Source: Crocinitomicaceae bacterium (GTDB lineage Bacteria; Bacteroidota; Bacteroidia; Flavobacteriales_D; Crocinitomicaceae). Taken from it: a stretch of DNA of 64,000 nucleotides. The stretch lies in the NCBI GenBank assembly GCA_029251865.1, contig JAQXCN010000031.1:1-64000 (forward strand), given 5' to 3'. The position numbers and the translations under genes are program-made. The notes beneath the pieces are model-generated. The model ran no database searches. It saw only the letters and a list, made by a program, of their open reading frames with translations, and had not been told where the DNA came from. Of this stretch, positions 1 through 10,141 are shown piece after piece (the stretch's first letter is position 1; each line of letters begins with the position of its first letter).

Positions 1-100
1 TAAACATCTAATTTACAGTAATTTAAGTAGAATATATACGGATATTTAAGATACGGATATTTCAATTATATTTATATCCATTCAAAACGCTTAAAAGAAG

Positions 101-1597
101 ATGGATTTAATTAAAGAGATTATTCTGACCTTATCGGATGCTGATAAAAAAGAATTTGAACAGTTCCTGTCTCGGAAAAGACCTGGAGCTATTCGTAAAG
201 ACGTCAAAATATTTCGTGATCTCTTTAGCTTATATAATAATACAAACAAATCAAAAAACGAGCTAAAAGGTGATCAAAACTACCATGCCATTAGAAAGAG
301 AATAAGTAAAGCTCTTACAAATTTTGTGATTCTCAAAAAATCAATTGAAGAACAAAAGGAAAACAAAAGAGATGGTATGGTACTTCTTGTATCTTATTTT
401 ATCGAGCGCAATAAATTTGAGGCAGCTTGGGACCTTCTCAATAAAGAAGAAAAAAATGCTGAAAAAGTAAATAATATTGAGCTCAATTTAAAAATCCAGC
501 GCTTAAAACTATCGATACTTCCCTATTTTAATCAGGAACTTTTCCCAAGTATCAAAACCAAGATGCTTGATCTTCAAGCAAAACAATCCAAGCTAGACGA
601 ATTCCAGCTTTATTTTATTGAAATAAAAAATGACCTTAAATTGAAGATTGCCGAAGGAAGTGTGGAATCTCCAACTCATATAATTAGAAATGCCTTAAAC
701 CGCTACAAAAACCTTAAAACAGAATACAATAACCCAATAATTCACCTAAAAGTTATTGAAATAATAAGAGCCGCCTATATCATTAATCGACGGTTTAAAA
801 TTTTTGCCGAGGTTGTTCAAAAGTACTACGATGAATTTTCAAAAGAAGCCTTCGAAAACTCAAGTGATATTAATACATTCGCCCAGATTGAATATATAAT
901 GTCCTACACGTTCTTGAACACTAGGAATTTTAAAAAATCAGAGGAGCATCTTGAGAGACTATCTAGGTTAATGTCCCAAAGTGAGCTTGTAAAGCAAAAT
1001 TTTCAAGGAAAACATATGGCAATCAAAAGCTTCATTCAAGTTTTTCAATTGAAAATCAATGAGGCGATTGCCTCCTCGGAAGAGTTTCTTGAACGAGAGC
1101 AAAACAAAATATCAATAAAGGAATACCTTAACCTTTCCTTAAATCTTTCTGGTTATTTGATTACGGTTGGAGACTATTCAAAGGCGATTAAAATTCTAAA
1201 TTTCATGTCTGAATCTGATAATTATTATCAAAAAAACATGGGCAGAGAATGGCTGGTAAGAAAAGATATGATTTTGGCTATTGTCCAAACCTCACTAGGC
1301 AATGCTGAATTGAGCTTAAGGATTATTAATAGCCTTGAGAAAAAGCACGGTGATATGCTCAAAACAGAACAGTATCGAATGGTAGAGCCGTTTATTCGTT
1401 TATTTAAAAATTACATAAAAAACCCACAAGTCGTAAATCAAGAGGACCTGTCAACTTTTGAAGAAAAAATAAAACTGAAAAAAGACCGTGTTTTTCGTGA
1501 TCCTCGTTTAATTATTTTTTATGCCTGGATGCGCTCAAGATATGCAAAAAAGGACGCATACGATATCCTAATGGAAGAATATAAAAAAATAGCATAG
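101..1597 (+). CDS. Uncharacterised helical-repeat (TPR/alpha-solenoid-like) protein
   Basis: 498-aa ORF, highly helical and charged; no recognised catalytic motif. Confidence 0.6.
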   Translation: MDLIKEIILTLSDADKKEFEQFLSRKRPGAIRKDVKIFRDLFSLYNNTNKSKNELKGDQNYHAIRKRISKALTNFVILKKSIEEQKENKRDGMVLLVSYFIERNKFEAAWDLLNKEEKNAEKVNNIELNLKIQRLKLSILPYFNQELFPSIKTKMLDLQAKQSKLDEFQLYFIEIKNDLKLKIAEGSVESPTHIIRNALNRYKNLKTEYNNPIIHLKVIEIIRAAYIINRRFKIFAEVVQKYYDEFSKEAFENSSDINTFAQIEYIMSYTFLNTRNFKKSEEHLERLSRLMSQSELVKQNFQGKHMAIKSFIQVFQLKINEAIASSEEFLEREQNKISIKEYLNLSLNLSGYLITVGDYSKAIKILNFMSESDNYYQKNMGREWLVRKDMILAIVQTSLGNAELSLRIINSLEKKHGDMLKTEQYRMVEPFIRLFKNYIKNPQVVNQEDLSTFEEKIKLKKDRVFRDPRLIIFYAWMRSRYAKKDAYDILMEEYKKIA

Positions 1598-1601
1598 CGC
1601 A

Positions 1602-2168
1602 TTAAAAAAACTCCAAACTAACCCAAAATGCTATTTGACCAGCGAGACCAATACCTATTCCTTTCGCTAAATTGTAATATCGTTTTTTTTTCATCCCAGC
1701 GCGTAAAGAAGCTTCTACATTTTGTTTTTGCGCACTTTCTATTTCCTGGTGTAAATTAAAATACTCATCAATTACTGCTTGTTCTCTTAATCTAATTCGC
1801 TTGGTTGATGTAGTATTTGTAATCACGACACTTAAAGAGGCAACAGGGATGGCAAGGAAACCAATAACAGGAACTCCAACCCACAAGGCTTTAGATACTA
1901 CTTTGATTGGGTCTTTATAATTTGCCACACCATATTCCTTGGCAGACATTTGAAAAATCAGCTGAGCACTATTTAGGGTGTTACCAGATATACGATCGGT
2001 ATTTGAAAGCCATGGGTTTAATCGCACGTTTGCCGATTCTTCATTCCACGGAATATTTTTAGTCGTATCATTCCCCCAAGGGTTTGTCTGATTATTTAAC
2101 CATGGGTTTTCTTGCGTGTTTGACACCAATGATATCAAACATAAAACAAGAATTAAAAAATATTTCAT
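1602..2168 (-). CDS. Uncharacterised secreted/membrane protein with N-terminal NPW-rich segment
   Basis: ORF given as 1602..2216, but the internal Met at 2168 starts a signal peptide (MKYFLILVLCLISLVSNTQ) and is the more likely start; one or two TM segments follow. Confidence 0.6.
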   Translation of the reverse strand: MKYFLILVLCLISLVSNTQENPWLNNQTNPWGNDTTKNIPWNEESANVRLNPWLSNTDRISGNTLNSAQLIFQMSAKEYGVANYKDPIKVVSKALWVGVPVIGFLAIPVASLSVVITNTTSTKRIRLREQAVIDEYFNLHQEIESAQKQNVEASLRAGMKKKRYYNLAKGIGIGLAGQIAFWVSLEFF

Positions 2169-2323
2169 AAGACAGGGTAACAATTTATGAGCATTCAAAA
2201 AACAAAGATGTGACATTCCATGAGGGATTCCAAGTTCAATACATCATAAATCGAATATTATAAAGGATCAATGAAAATCACGACACTTTGATAAACAGAA
2301 CTATATGTCTTAAAAAAAGGACA

Positions 2324-3310
2324 TTAGTTGTTGACATAAACGGCCATCAATTTAGCAATCTGTACAGCATTTGTTGCTGCTCCTTTTCGCAAATTATCGG
2401 CAACAATCCAAAGGTTTAATGATTTTGGCTGTGATTCATCCCTTCTTATCCGGCCAACAAAAACATCATTTTTACCATGTGCCGAAATTGGCATAGGATA
2501 CTTAAACGCACTTGGCGCATCCTGTAGAGTAACGCCCGACATTTCATTTAGAAGATTCTTAACCTCATCTATTTCGTATTCATTCTCAAATTCTATATTT
2601 ACGGACTCAGAGTGACCTCCAATAACTGGAATACGCACCGCTGTGGCGGTAACTTGAATACCTAAATCTATAATCTTTTTGGTTTCATTAGTGAGCTTCA
2701 TTTCTTCCTTTGTGTAGTCATTCTCCAAAAAAACATCACATTGAGGAATACAGTTTTTATCAATGGCATACGGATATACTTTAGCACCTTCAATAGAATT
2801 GCGCTCATCCTCCATTTGCTGAACGGCTTTAACACCTGTGCCAGATATAGATTGATATGTGGAAACTACAACCCTTTTGATTTTGAATCTATCGTGCAAG
2901 GGCTTAAGCACCATTACAAGTTGAATTGTACTGCAGTTAGGATTTGGAATAATTTTATCTGAAGCAGAAAGCAGATGACCATTAACCTCAGGAACAATCA
3001 ACTTTTTTGACGGGTCCATTCGCCAAAAGGACGAATTGTCTATTACAATCGTTCCTCTGGAAGCAAACTTTGGCGCCCATTCTTCAGAAACAGATCCACC
3101 TGCTGAAAATATAGCAATATCCGGACACATTTCGATGGCCTTATTTAAACCTACAATCTCAAAATTATTACCATCGAATGCAATAGTAGAACCAATAGAT
3201 TTTTCCGAGGCAACTGGAATTAGTTGCGTTATATTCATCCTTTCTTCTTTCAGAACTTGCAACATCACTTTTCCAACCATACCGGTTGCGCCCACTACTG
3301 CTATTTTCAT
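2324..3310 (-). CDS. asd: Aspartate-semialdehyde dehydrogenase
   Basis: N-terminal VGATGMVGKVMLQVL, catalytic IPNPNCSTIQLV, GTGVKAVQQ and GGHSESVNIEFE motifs. Confidence 0.95.
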   Translation of the reverse strand: MKIAVVGATGMVGKVMLQVLKEERMNITQLIPVASEKSIGSTIAFDGNNFEIVGLNKAIEMCPDIAIFSAGGSVSEEWAPKFASRGTIVIDNSSFWRMDPSKKLIVPEVNGHLLSASDKIIPNPNCSTIQLVMVLKPLHDRFKIKRVVVSTYQSISGTGVKAVQQMEDERNSIEGAKVYPYAIDKNCIPQCDVFLENDYTKEEMKLTNETKKIIDLGIQVTATAVRIPVIGGHSESVNIEFENEYEIDEVKNLLNEMSGVTLQDAPSAFKYPMPISAHGKNDVFVGRIRRDESQPKSLNLWIVADNLRKGAATNAVQIAKLMAVYVNN

Positions 3311-3381
3311 ATACCTATTAATTCTTTAATTGAATCCTTAACCTTGGTTGTAAAATTAATATATTTGAATACAATCTATAC

Positions 3382-5952
3382 ATGCGCAGTACATTAGCCT
3401 TCATTTTTACATTTGTTAGTTTCGTTTTTGTGGCTCAAATCAACGAAGAATTTTCGGATGGAGATTTTTCAAATAATCCCAATTGGACAGGGACAAGCCC
3501 TGACTTTATTGTGAATACCGAATTGAAACTTCAACTGAACAACACTGAGGCTGCAACCTCCTACTTGAGCCTCATGAATGACTTAAATCCTCAAAACAAT
3601 AATGAATGGCGTTTCTGGGTGAAGCAATCATTCTCTCCTTCTTCAGCAAATTATGGCCAAATATTTCTTAGTGCGGACAATGCCGACCTCAACTTATGCC
3701 TGAATGGCTATTATCTGCAGCTTGGGGAGTCGGGAACCGTAGATGCCTTGAGACTTTTCCAACTTGTAGATGGTAATTCAACTGAAATTTGTTCAGGAGC
3801 CCCAGGGTTAATATCTAGCAGCTTCGAAATTGCAATAAAAGTGAAGCGAACAGATACCGGAGAATGGTCCTTGTTCTGTGATTATGAGGGAGGCACCAAC
3901 TATACATTAATTGGTTCGGGATTAAATAGTGGTGACCTCGATCAAAGTTTTTCTGGTATATCCTGTACATACACGGCAAGTAACGCCTCAAAATTTTACT
4001 TTGATGATATATACATTGGACAAGAAGAGCTTGATATCACACCTCCCACTTGTGTTTCTGCAAGCGTTATGTCACCATTAGAAATTGATTTAAATTTTGA
4101 CGAAACCTTGAATCAAAGCTCCGCAGAAAACATAATCAACTACTCAATTTCACCTTCCTTAGAAATAAGTGTGGCAAGTATCGACCCAACCCTTTCTAAT
4201 GTAGTCCATTTGAGCTTATCGAGCCCTTTGATCAATGGAGACAGCTATGAACTTCTTATTGAAAATATTGAAGATCTCCAAGGTAACACGAGTATGCAAC
4301 AAAGCTTCAATTTAAGTTACCTCATAGGAGAAACACCTCAACCAGGTGACGTTCTTATTTCTGAGTTTTTTCCCGACCCATCTCCATCTGTAGGTCTTCC
4401 TGAATCCGAATTTGTCGAAATATATAATCAATCAGAAAAAATATTTGACTTAAGTGATTGGAAATTAAAAGATGCAACCTCGTCAGGAACGATACAAGAA
4501 GGCTGGTTAATGCCTTATTCTTATGCAATATTGACGGCCGCTGCCAATACAGATTCATTCGATGTGATTTTCGCGGTTAGTAGTTTTCCAAGCCTTAACA
4601 ACGCAGGAGATGAGCTTTCAATCCATAGTGCTGAGGGTCTTTTAATCGATGCGTTAACCTACACAGATGAATGGTACAGAGACAGCGAAAAAGAATCGGG
4701 TGGCTACACGCTCGAGCGTATAAACCTTGATGACCCTTGTTCAGACGCCCTCAACTGGTCTGCCTCTAACAGCAGCAACGGTGGTACCCCTGGCGAACAA
4801 AATTCGATCTTTGATGATACAGAAGATACAACACCGGCAAATATCACCAGTCTCCTTGCACTTTCACCAAATTATCTTCAAGTTACCTTCAATGAAGGTA
4901 TCGACTCTAGCACTCTTGAGGATATTGCGTTCGTGGCGTCACCAAGCCTTACAATTTCAAATACATATACTGAAAGTACATATTCGAATGGCCTGATTTT
5001 CGGATTTAATGAAGCCTTAAGCCCAAGTCAGGTTTACACATTCGAACTCGAAAACATAAAAGACTGTTGGTCAAACTCAGCTTCTCTTCAAGGTTCATTT
5101 GCACTTCCAGAAAGTGCAAACCCAGGAGATCTTATCATTAATGAAATTTTATCAAACCCTTATTCCGGAGGAGAGGATTGGGTCGAACTATTTAATAAAT
5201 CCGATAAATTTATTGATCTGTTTCAATGGCAATTTGCGAACTATCAAGATGACACCTTAGCAAATTTTAAAAGCATAGATTATCATTCAACCCTTGCACC
5301 AGGTGCTTATGCTGTTGTAGGTGAGGATGCCTTATTTGTGATAGAAAATTATCCAAATCACAATACCGCTGCTTTCTTGAAGAATGAACTCCCCTCCTAT
5401 TCAAATGATTCGGGGACAGTTGTTCTTTTGCAAGGTAACGATGTAATGGATAAAGTCTCCTATGAAAAGGATTGGCACCTAAGTGTAATTGACAATCTAG
5501 ACGGCGTTTCCTTAGAGCGTATTGACCCTCAAGGAGAATCAGAAAATTCTTTTAACTGGCACTCAGCAGCTCAAGATATTGGCTTTGCTACACCTGGATT
5601 AAAAAATTCACAATTTATTCCTGCTGTTTATTCAGGTGAATTCTCATTTACAAACCCCATTTTTTCTCCTGATAATGATGGATTTCAGGATATTCTTCAA
5701 GTAAACTACAAACTAAACGCTGAAGGACTTTTGGGGAAAGTGAGTATCTACGATGATAAAGGGCGGGTGATTAAAAACCTATTCCAAAACCTGCTCTTAG
5801 GCGCTTCAGGTACATTTAGCTGGGATGGTATGGCAGACGACAATCAAAAAAGTGCAATTGGAGCCTACGTGATGGTTTTTGAAGCTTTTTCAACAGATGG
5901 AAGTGTATTCTTTACTCAAATAAAAGCCTTCACTTTGGCTGGTAAAATCTAA
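3382..5952 (+). CDS. Secreted protein with two lamin-tail-like domains, Ig-like (SbsA-like) domains and FlgD/gliding-type C-terminus
   Basis: Signal peptide; PGDVLISEFFPDPS...EFVEIYNQS and PGDLIINEILSNPYSGGEDWVELFNKS repeats; C-terminal FSPDNDGFQDILQVNYKL...GRVIKNL...WDG. Confidence 0.8.
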   Translation: MRSTLAFIFTFVSFVFVAQINEEFSDGDFSNNPNWTGTSPDFIVNTELKLQLNNTEAATSYLSLMNDLNPQNNNEWRFWVKQSFSPSSANYGQIFLSADNADLNLCLNGYYLQLGESGTVDALRLFQLVDGNSTEICSGAPGLISSSFEIAIKVKRTDTGEWSLFCDYEGGTNYTLIGSGLNSGDLDQSFSGISCTYTASNASKFYFDDIYIGQEELDITPPTCVSASVMSPLEIDLNFDETLNQSSAENIINYSISPSLEISVASIDPTLSNVVHLSLSSPLINGDSYELLIENIEDLQGNTSMQQSFNLSYLIGETPQPGDVLISEFFPDPSPSVGLPESEFVEIYNQSEKIFDLSDWKLKDATSSGTIQEGWLMPYSYAILTAAANTDSFDVIFAVSSFPSLNNAGDELSIHSAEGLLIDALTYTDEWYRDSEKESGGYTLERINLDDPCSDALNWSASNSSNGGTPGEQNSIFDDTEDTTPANITSLLALSPNYLQVTFNEGIDSSTLEDIAFVASPSLTISNTYTESTYSNGLIFGFNEALSPSQVYTFELENIKDCWSNSASLQGSFALPESANPGDLIINEILSNPYSGGEDWVELFNKSDKFIDLFQWQFANYQDDTLANFKSIDYHSTLAPGAYAVVGEDALFVIENYPNHNTAAFLKNELPSYSNDSGTVVLLQGNDVMDKVSYEKDWHLSVIDNLDGVSLERIDPQGESENSFNWHSAAQDIGFATPGLKNSQFIPAVYSGEFSFTNPIFSPDNDGFQDILQVNYKLNAEGLLGKVSIYDDKGRVIKNLFQNLLLGASGTFSWDGMADDNQKSAIGAYVMVFEAFSTDGSVFFTQIKAFTLAGKI

Positions 5953-5961
5953 ATTTAACTT

Positions 5962-6423
5962 ATGAAATATTATTGCTCGCTGTTATTTATTGTTTTTGGA
6001 CTTTTGTCCTATGGTCAAGAATACAAAACGGCTTTTGGAATAAAAGGAGGTTATCCAGGGTTCGGCAGCCTCAATGCGAAGTATTTCTTGACAGAAAACA
6101 CAGCAATAGAGGCCTCATTTGGACCATTATCAAGACAAAATTACGGAAATGGGGCTTTTCTAATCGCCGATTATGAAATTCAAAATAATTTAGAGGCGCA
6201 ATTCTCTTGGTATTATGGCGGTGGCGGATTAATAGGATTTACTACAAATGAATACGGGACATCAAATATTCATATTGGTATAAATAGTACAATCGGTCTT
6301 GAATACACTTTTGAAGACGTACCAATAAATTGCGCAATCAATACAGGCCCAATTATTTTCATAACCCCTGAGGTTCGTTTCAATTGGGGAGGAGGTCTAG
6401 CCATACGCTATGCAATTAGATAA
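5962..6423 (+). CDS. Small outer-membrane beta-barrel-like protein
   Basis: Signal peptide, alternating Gly/aromatic strands, length about 150 aa. Confidence 0.6.
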   Translation: MKYYCSLLFIVFGLLSYGQEYKTAFGIKGGYPGFGSLNAKYFLTENTAIEASFGPLSRQNYGNGAFLIADYEIQNNLEAQFSWYYGGGGLIGFTTNEYGTSNIHIGINSTIGLEYTFEDVPINCAINTGPIIFITPEVRFNWGGGLAIRYAIR

Positions 6424-7687
6424 AAATAGAATTTCAACTGGTTCGAAAAATTGGATTCGATACTTTTTTCATTTACATGAAGAGGGATTGCTATCTATTG
6501 GCTTTAAATTTAAATCCAACTCATTTGAAGAAGCATTACATTACATCTTTAACAAAACAGGGATTCTTTATGGCACTGCGCTTTCGAACTTGTATACGAG
6601 TCAAAAATTTGTAGCGCACCTAACCAAGGAAGAAAAGCTAAAACTTCTACTATTTGAAAATCTATTCTTTGTTTACCAGAATCATTCGAAAGAACAAATC
6701 GAAAATTATGATGCTTTTCTTGAATCCCTCAACAATTTCTATGACCAATTCCAAACTAAAATAGCACCATGGGAATTTGACTTTGATAAAAAAGTAGCGC
6801 TCAAACTAGAAAAAATATTATCAGAACGGGTAAAGATCAGATCGAATATTACCAAGGGAAATTATTGGTTAAATCAAAGTGCAAATGGTCTCGTTTTCAT
6901 TGACGTATTGCTTTATTCCGCATTTTTAAAGGATAATAAACTTGATCTCGTAAATCGCTATGATGACTTCGTGTTGAAACTGCTACTGTATCTCACAAAA
7001 GCGGCCTTCGGTGATGGAAAAATAGAAGATAAGGAAAAAAGACTTCTCTACTATTTACTGTCCTCAAGTCATTTGAATGAGAAGCAAAAAAATATGGTTA
7101 GGTCATGGATTAATAAAGAGGCGGAACTCAATTTAAAGCATGTTCTTAAAGAAAATGATCTTGATAATAAATTCATCTTTGAATTATGCATTTTTGTCAC
7201 ATGTGGTACCCATACTGTTCACCCCAACGAAGAACGAAACCTTAAAAAAATTGGCAAGGCCCTTCTCTTAACGTCAGTTGAAATCGATGAAGCATTTCTA
7301 GTTGGCCGAACATTCGTTTTTAAAAACAAAGCTTCACTTGCCATTTTAAATGAAGAAAAATCATCGGGTATATTACTCACAGCGATACAAAAAAAATGGT
7401 CTCTGATTTTAGGTAGAAATAAAGAAAAATTATTCAGCGAGATTAAGGAAAGTAAGGAACTCATGGACCTAATTGCTAAATCTGCGATACGCGAACTTCG
7501 CCCTGAGGAAAAAGATCAATTCAAATCTCAATTTTATGATATTTTAAAATCTGTGCCCTCTCTTGCAATCTTCCTTTTGCCAGGAGGAGCCATACTATTA
7601 CCGTTGGTTATCAAGATATTTCCGGATTTATTACCTACTTCTTTTAAAGAAAATATAATCAGTAAAAAAGAGCCTCCAATTGACTAA
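6410..7687 (+). CDS. LETM1-like protein with a central TerB-like helical domain
   Basis: C-terminal ELRPEEKDQFKSQFYDILKSVPSLAIFLLPGGAILLPLVIKIFPDLLPTSF resembles the LETM1 core; central AAFGDGKIEDKEKRLLYYLLSSSHL...HPNEERNLKKIGKALLL is TerB-like. Confidence 0.75.
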   Translation: MQLDKNRISTGSKNWIRYFFHLHEEGLLSIGFKFKSNSFEEALHYIFNKTGILYGTALSNLYTSQKFVAHLTKEEKLKLLLFENLFFVYQNHSKEQIENYDAFLESLNNFYDQFQTKIAPWEFDFDKKVALKLEKILSERVKIRSNITKGNYWLNQSANGLVFIDVLLYSAFLKDNKLDLVNRYDDFVLKLLLYLTKAAFGDGKIEDKEKRLLYYLLSSSHLNEKQKNMVRSWINKEAELNLKHVLKENDLDNKFIFELCIFVTCGTHTVHPNEERNLKKIGKALLLTSVEIDEAFLVGRTFVFKNKASLAILNEEKSSGILLTAIQKKWSLILGRNKEKLFSEIKESKELMDLIAKSAIRELRPEEKDQFKSQFYDILKSVPSLAIFLLPGGAILLPLVIKIFPDLLPTSFKENIISKKEPPID

Positions 7688-7689
7688 TT

Positions 7690-8661
7690 ATGCTTGAAAT
7701 TAAAAATATATCTGTTGCATTTGACCGCCCTATTCTGAACGACATCAGCTTCGCCGCAAAAAGAGGACAAATCATCGGTTTAGTTGGAAGATCTGGTGCA
7801 GGGAAATCAACATTATTAAATGTAATATCTGGACAACTTGGACCCCAGCACGGAATCGTTTTACTTGACAATGACATACTACCTAATCCTGAACAATTGT
7901 TGGTTCCAGGTTACGATGAAATCAAACTTGTGTCACAGGATTACAATTTAGACCCTTACCACACAGTGGAAGAAAACATAAGAGAGGCTGCTATGTCGTT
8001 ACCTGAAAAAAGCAAAATCAGACGTGTTGAAGCACTACTAAAACTCTTAAAACTCAATGATATTAGAGATGTAAAGGCTAACGAAACGTCTGGAGGAGAG
8101 CAGCAGAGACTTTCGATTGCAAGAGCAATTGCTTTAAAGCCTAAAGTCTTATTACTCGATGAACCATTTTCGAATCTTGATTCGCAGCTTCGCGCACTAC
8201 TTTTTAGATACATTTTAAGACTAAGAGAAGAAGAAGATCTGACTATTATTCTTGTTTCCCATGAAGGTCAAGATGTCCTAGGTCTTTCAGATGCTATTTA
8301 TTTTTTAAATAATGGGAAGTTAAGTGCGCGAAAAACACCTTTCAACGCATATTACCAATTGAACAACCTTGGAAATGCCCAGCTGCTTGGTATAGTGAAT
8401 CAGACCAATCACAATGGAGAAAAAATTCGTTTTCGACCCGACGAATACGAAGTGAAAGAAAATGGAATGCTTTCATTAGACTTCGATTACTATGTTTTTC
8501 TCGGAACTCAATACCTTAATTATTTCTCTGGAACAAAGAATGAAATCATAATCCTGTCAAGCACTGTACCCTTTAAAACTGATATTCAAATCGATATTAA
8601 CCGAAAACGGCAGAACAGAAAACAAACAAGTACAACACCTAAAAAGGCTAATAAAAGATAA
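7690..8661 (+). CDS. ABC transporter ATP-binding protein with TOBE-like C-terminal segment
   Basis: Walker A GRSGAGKST, signature SGGEQQRLSIARA, Walker B VLLLDEP, H-loop VSHEG; IRFRPDEYEV near the C-terminus. Confidence 0.9.
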   Translation: MLEIKNISVAFDRPILNDISFAAKRGQIIGLVGRSGAGKSTLLNVISGQLGPQHGIVLLDNDILPNPEQLLVPGYDEIKLVSQDYNLDPYHTVEENIREAAMSLPEKSKIRRVEALLKLLKLNDIRDVKANETSGGEQQRLSIARAIALKPKVLLLDEPFSNLDSQLRALLFRYILRLREEEDLTIILVSHEGQDVLGLSDAIYFLNNGKLSARKTPFNAYYQLNNLGNAQLLGIVNQTNHNGEKIRFRPDEYEVKENGMLSLDFDYYVFLGTQYLNYFSGTKNEIIILSSTVPFKTDIQIDINRKRQNRKQTSTTPKKANKR

Positions 8662-8705
8662 TTTCAAATGATTGAATTTCAATTCAAATTGGTACATTTA
8701 GTAAA

Positions 8706-9635
8706 ATGTTACCTATGACTTTCAGAAACAAATTCCTTTATTTTCTTGCGCTTGCCTTTATTGTTTCAAGTTGCGCAACAAACAACAGCCTTCGAAAACC
8801 AATCTTTAACACAACCACATACAACGGGAAAACTGGCGAAAAGGAAGTTACAAAAATCAACAAAAACAGAGCGGCGAGAGAAAAAGATCTTTATTTAGCG
8901 ATGGAAAAAGCGGATGCGGCAAAAAGAATTGTTGAGCAACAACAAGTTGAGATGAATACCATTGATTCTACAGAACGTGTCGACGAAATTGAAATGGCAC
9001 TCATAAAAATTTATGAACGAACAGAGATAATTATTGAAGAACTGAATGCGACTTCTCCGTACTCAATAAATGGTCATAAAAGAACACTAGAACTTGCAAA
9101 GGAGCTCAATAACCTTCTTCAAAATTACATTGAACCCCTGAAAAAAATGATTGCTTCAAATAAAGAGGTGCGAAAAATCGGAGGGGATATAAGCTTTGAT
9201 GCTGGAAGCGCAGACCTTAGCAAATCAGGTAAAAAAGAAATCTCAAAACTCGTCTCTTCACTTCAAAAAGACAGAACCATGTGGGACGATTATCTTGAAG
9301 ACCACAATTCAAATATATTTAATGATTCAATCTACCGGCTGATGATTATTGTAAATGGATATGCCGATGAACAAGGACAGGGAGTAGAAGATGAACGAAA
9401 AAATAAAAATACAGCCCTTTCAGAAAAGCGAGCCCAGGCAGTTGCAGATGAAATAATGAAACAACTTAACCTGCAAAAAGCCGAAGGTGATTTAATTATT
9501 GACATTGAAATCAATGGAAGAGGTGAAACACTCCCTCCAAACATCGAAAAAAGTCAAACCAAGAAGAACAGTCCAGAAAGAAGAATTAGCCGTGTAAGTA
9601 TGGTTCTAGGTCCAAAAATACTGCTCTACAACTAA
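8706..9635 (+). CDS. OmpA-family lipoprotein
   Basis: Lipobox VSSCAT; C-terminal ISFDAGSADLSKSGKKEISKLV...VNGYADEQG...LSEKRAQAVADEI...NGRGE; the second Met at 8715 is an alternative start. Confidence 0.85.
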   Translation: MLPMTFRNKFLYFLALAFIVSSCATNNSLRKPIFNTTTYNGKTGEKEVTKINKNRAAREKDLYLAMEKADAAKRIVEQQQVEMNTIDSTERVDEIEMALIKIYERTEIIIEELNATSPYSINGHKRTLELAKELNNLLQNYIEPLKKMIASNKEVRKIGGDISFDAGSADLSKSGKKEISKLVSSLQKDRTMWDDYLEDHNSNIFNDSIYRLMIIVNGYADEQGQGVEDERKNKNTALSEKRAQAVADEIMKQLNLQKAEGDLIIDIEINGRGETLPPNIEKSQTKKNSPERRISRVSMVLGPKILLYN

Positions 9636-9649
9636 TCGGACATCGAATA

Positions 9650-10126
9650 ATGACACCTAGGATTGTTACCTCAACTGAAAAAAAACTTATCGGTCATCAC
9701 CTTCAAATGTGTCTATCTGATAACAAAACAGCTCAACTTTGGGGGGAATTTGGACCAAGAATAAAAGAAATTCAAAATAAAGTATCGGACGCTAAAATAT
9801 CGCTTCAAATATACCCGCATCTATACCACCAAAACTTCAACCCCAATAATACATTTGAAAAGTGGGCTGCCGTCGAAGTTGATAGTTTGGAAAGTATCCC
9901 AAATGGCCTTGACTCTCTTTTGCTTGAATCTGGAGCTTATGCTCTCTTTAATTACAAAGGACCTAGTGCAGACCCAGCTATTTTTCAATACATTTATTCT
10001 GAATGGATACCGAATTCCAATTACGTAATCGAATCGCGTCCTCACTTCGAGGTTTTGGGATTACATTACAGTAAAACTGATATTAATTCAGAAGAAGAAA
10101 TTTGGATTCCAATAAGCAATAAATAA
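9650..10126 (+). CDS. GyrI-like small-molecule-binding domain protein (stand-alone)
   Basis: IVTSTEKKLIGHHLQM...LWGEFGPRIKEI...AAVEVDSLESIPNGLDSLLLESGAYALFNYKG...SRPHFEVLG pattern; no HTH present. Confidence 0.75.
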   Translation: MTPRIVTSTEKKLIGHHLQMCLSDNKTAQLWGEFGPRIKEIQNKVSDAKISLQIYPHLYHQNFNPNNTFEKWAAVEVDSLESIPNGLDSLLLESGAYALFNYKGPSADPAIFQYIYSEWIPNSNYVIESRPHFEVLGLHYSKTDINSEEEIWIPISNK

Positions 10127-10141
10127 AACACTAAAAGCATA

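Noticed and set aside
2305-2324. ATGTC...GACAT inverted repeat just after asd
   Set aside because: Only 5 bp, AT-rich with a 10-nt loop and no U-tract after the stem; too weak to call a terminator.
2741-3329. Plus-strand ORFs antisense to asd (2741..2962, 3036..3329)
   Set aside because: Fully inside a confidently identified CDS; typical antisense open frames.
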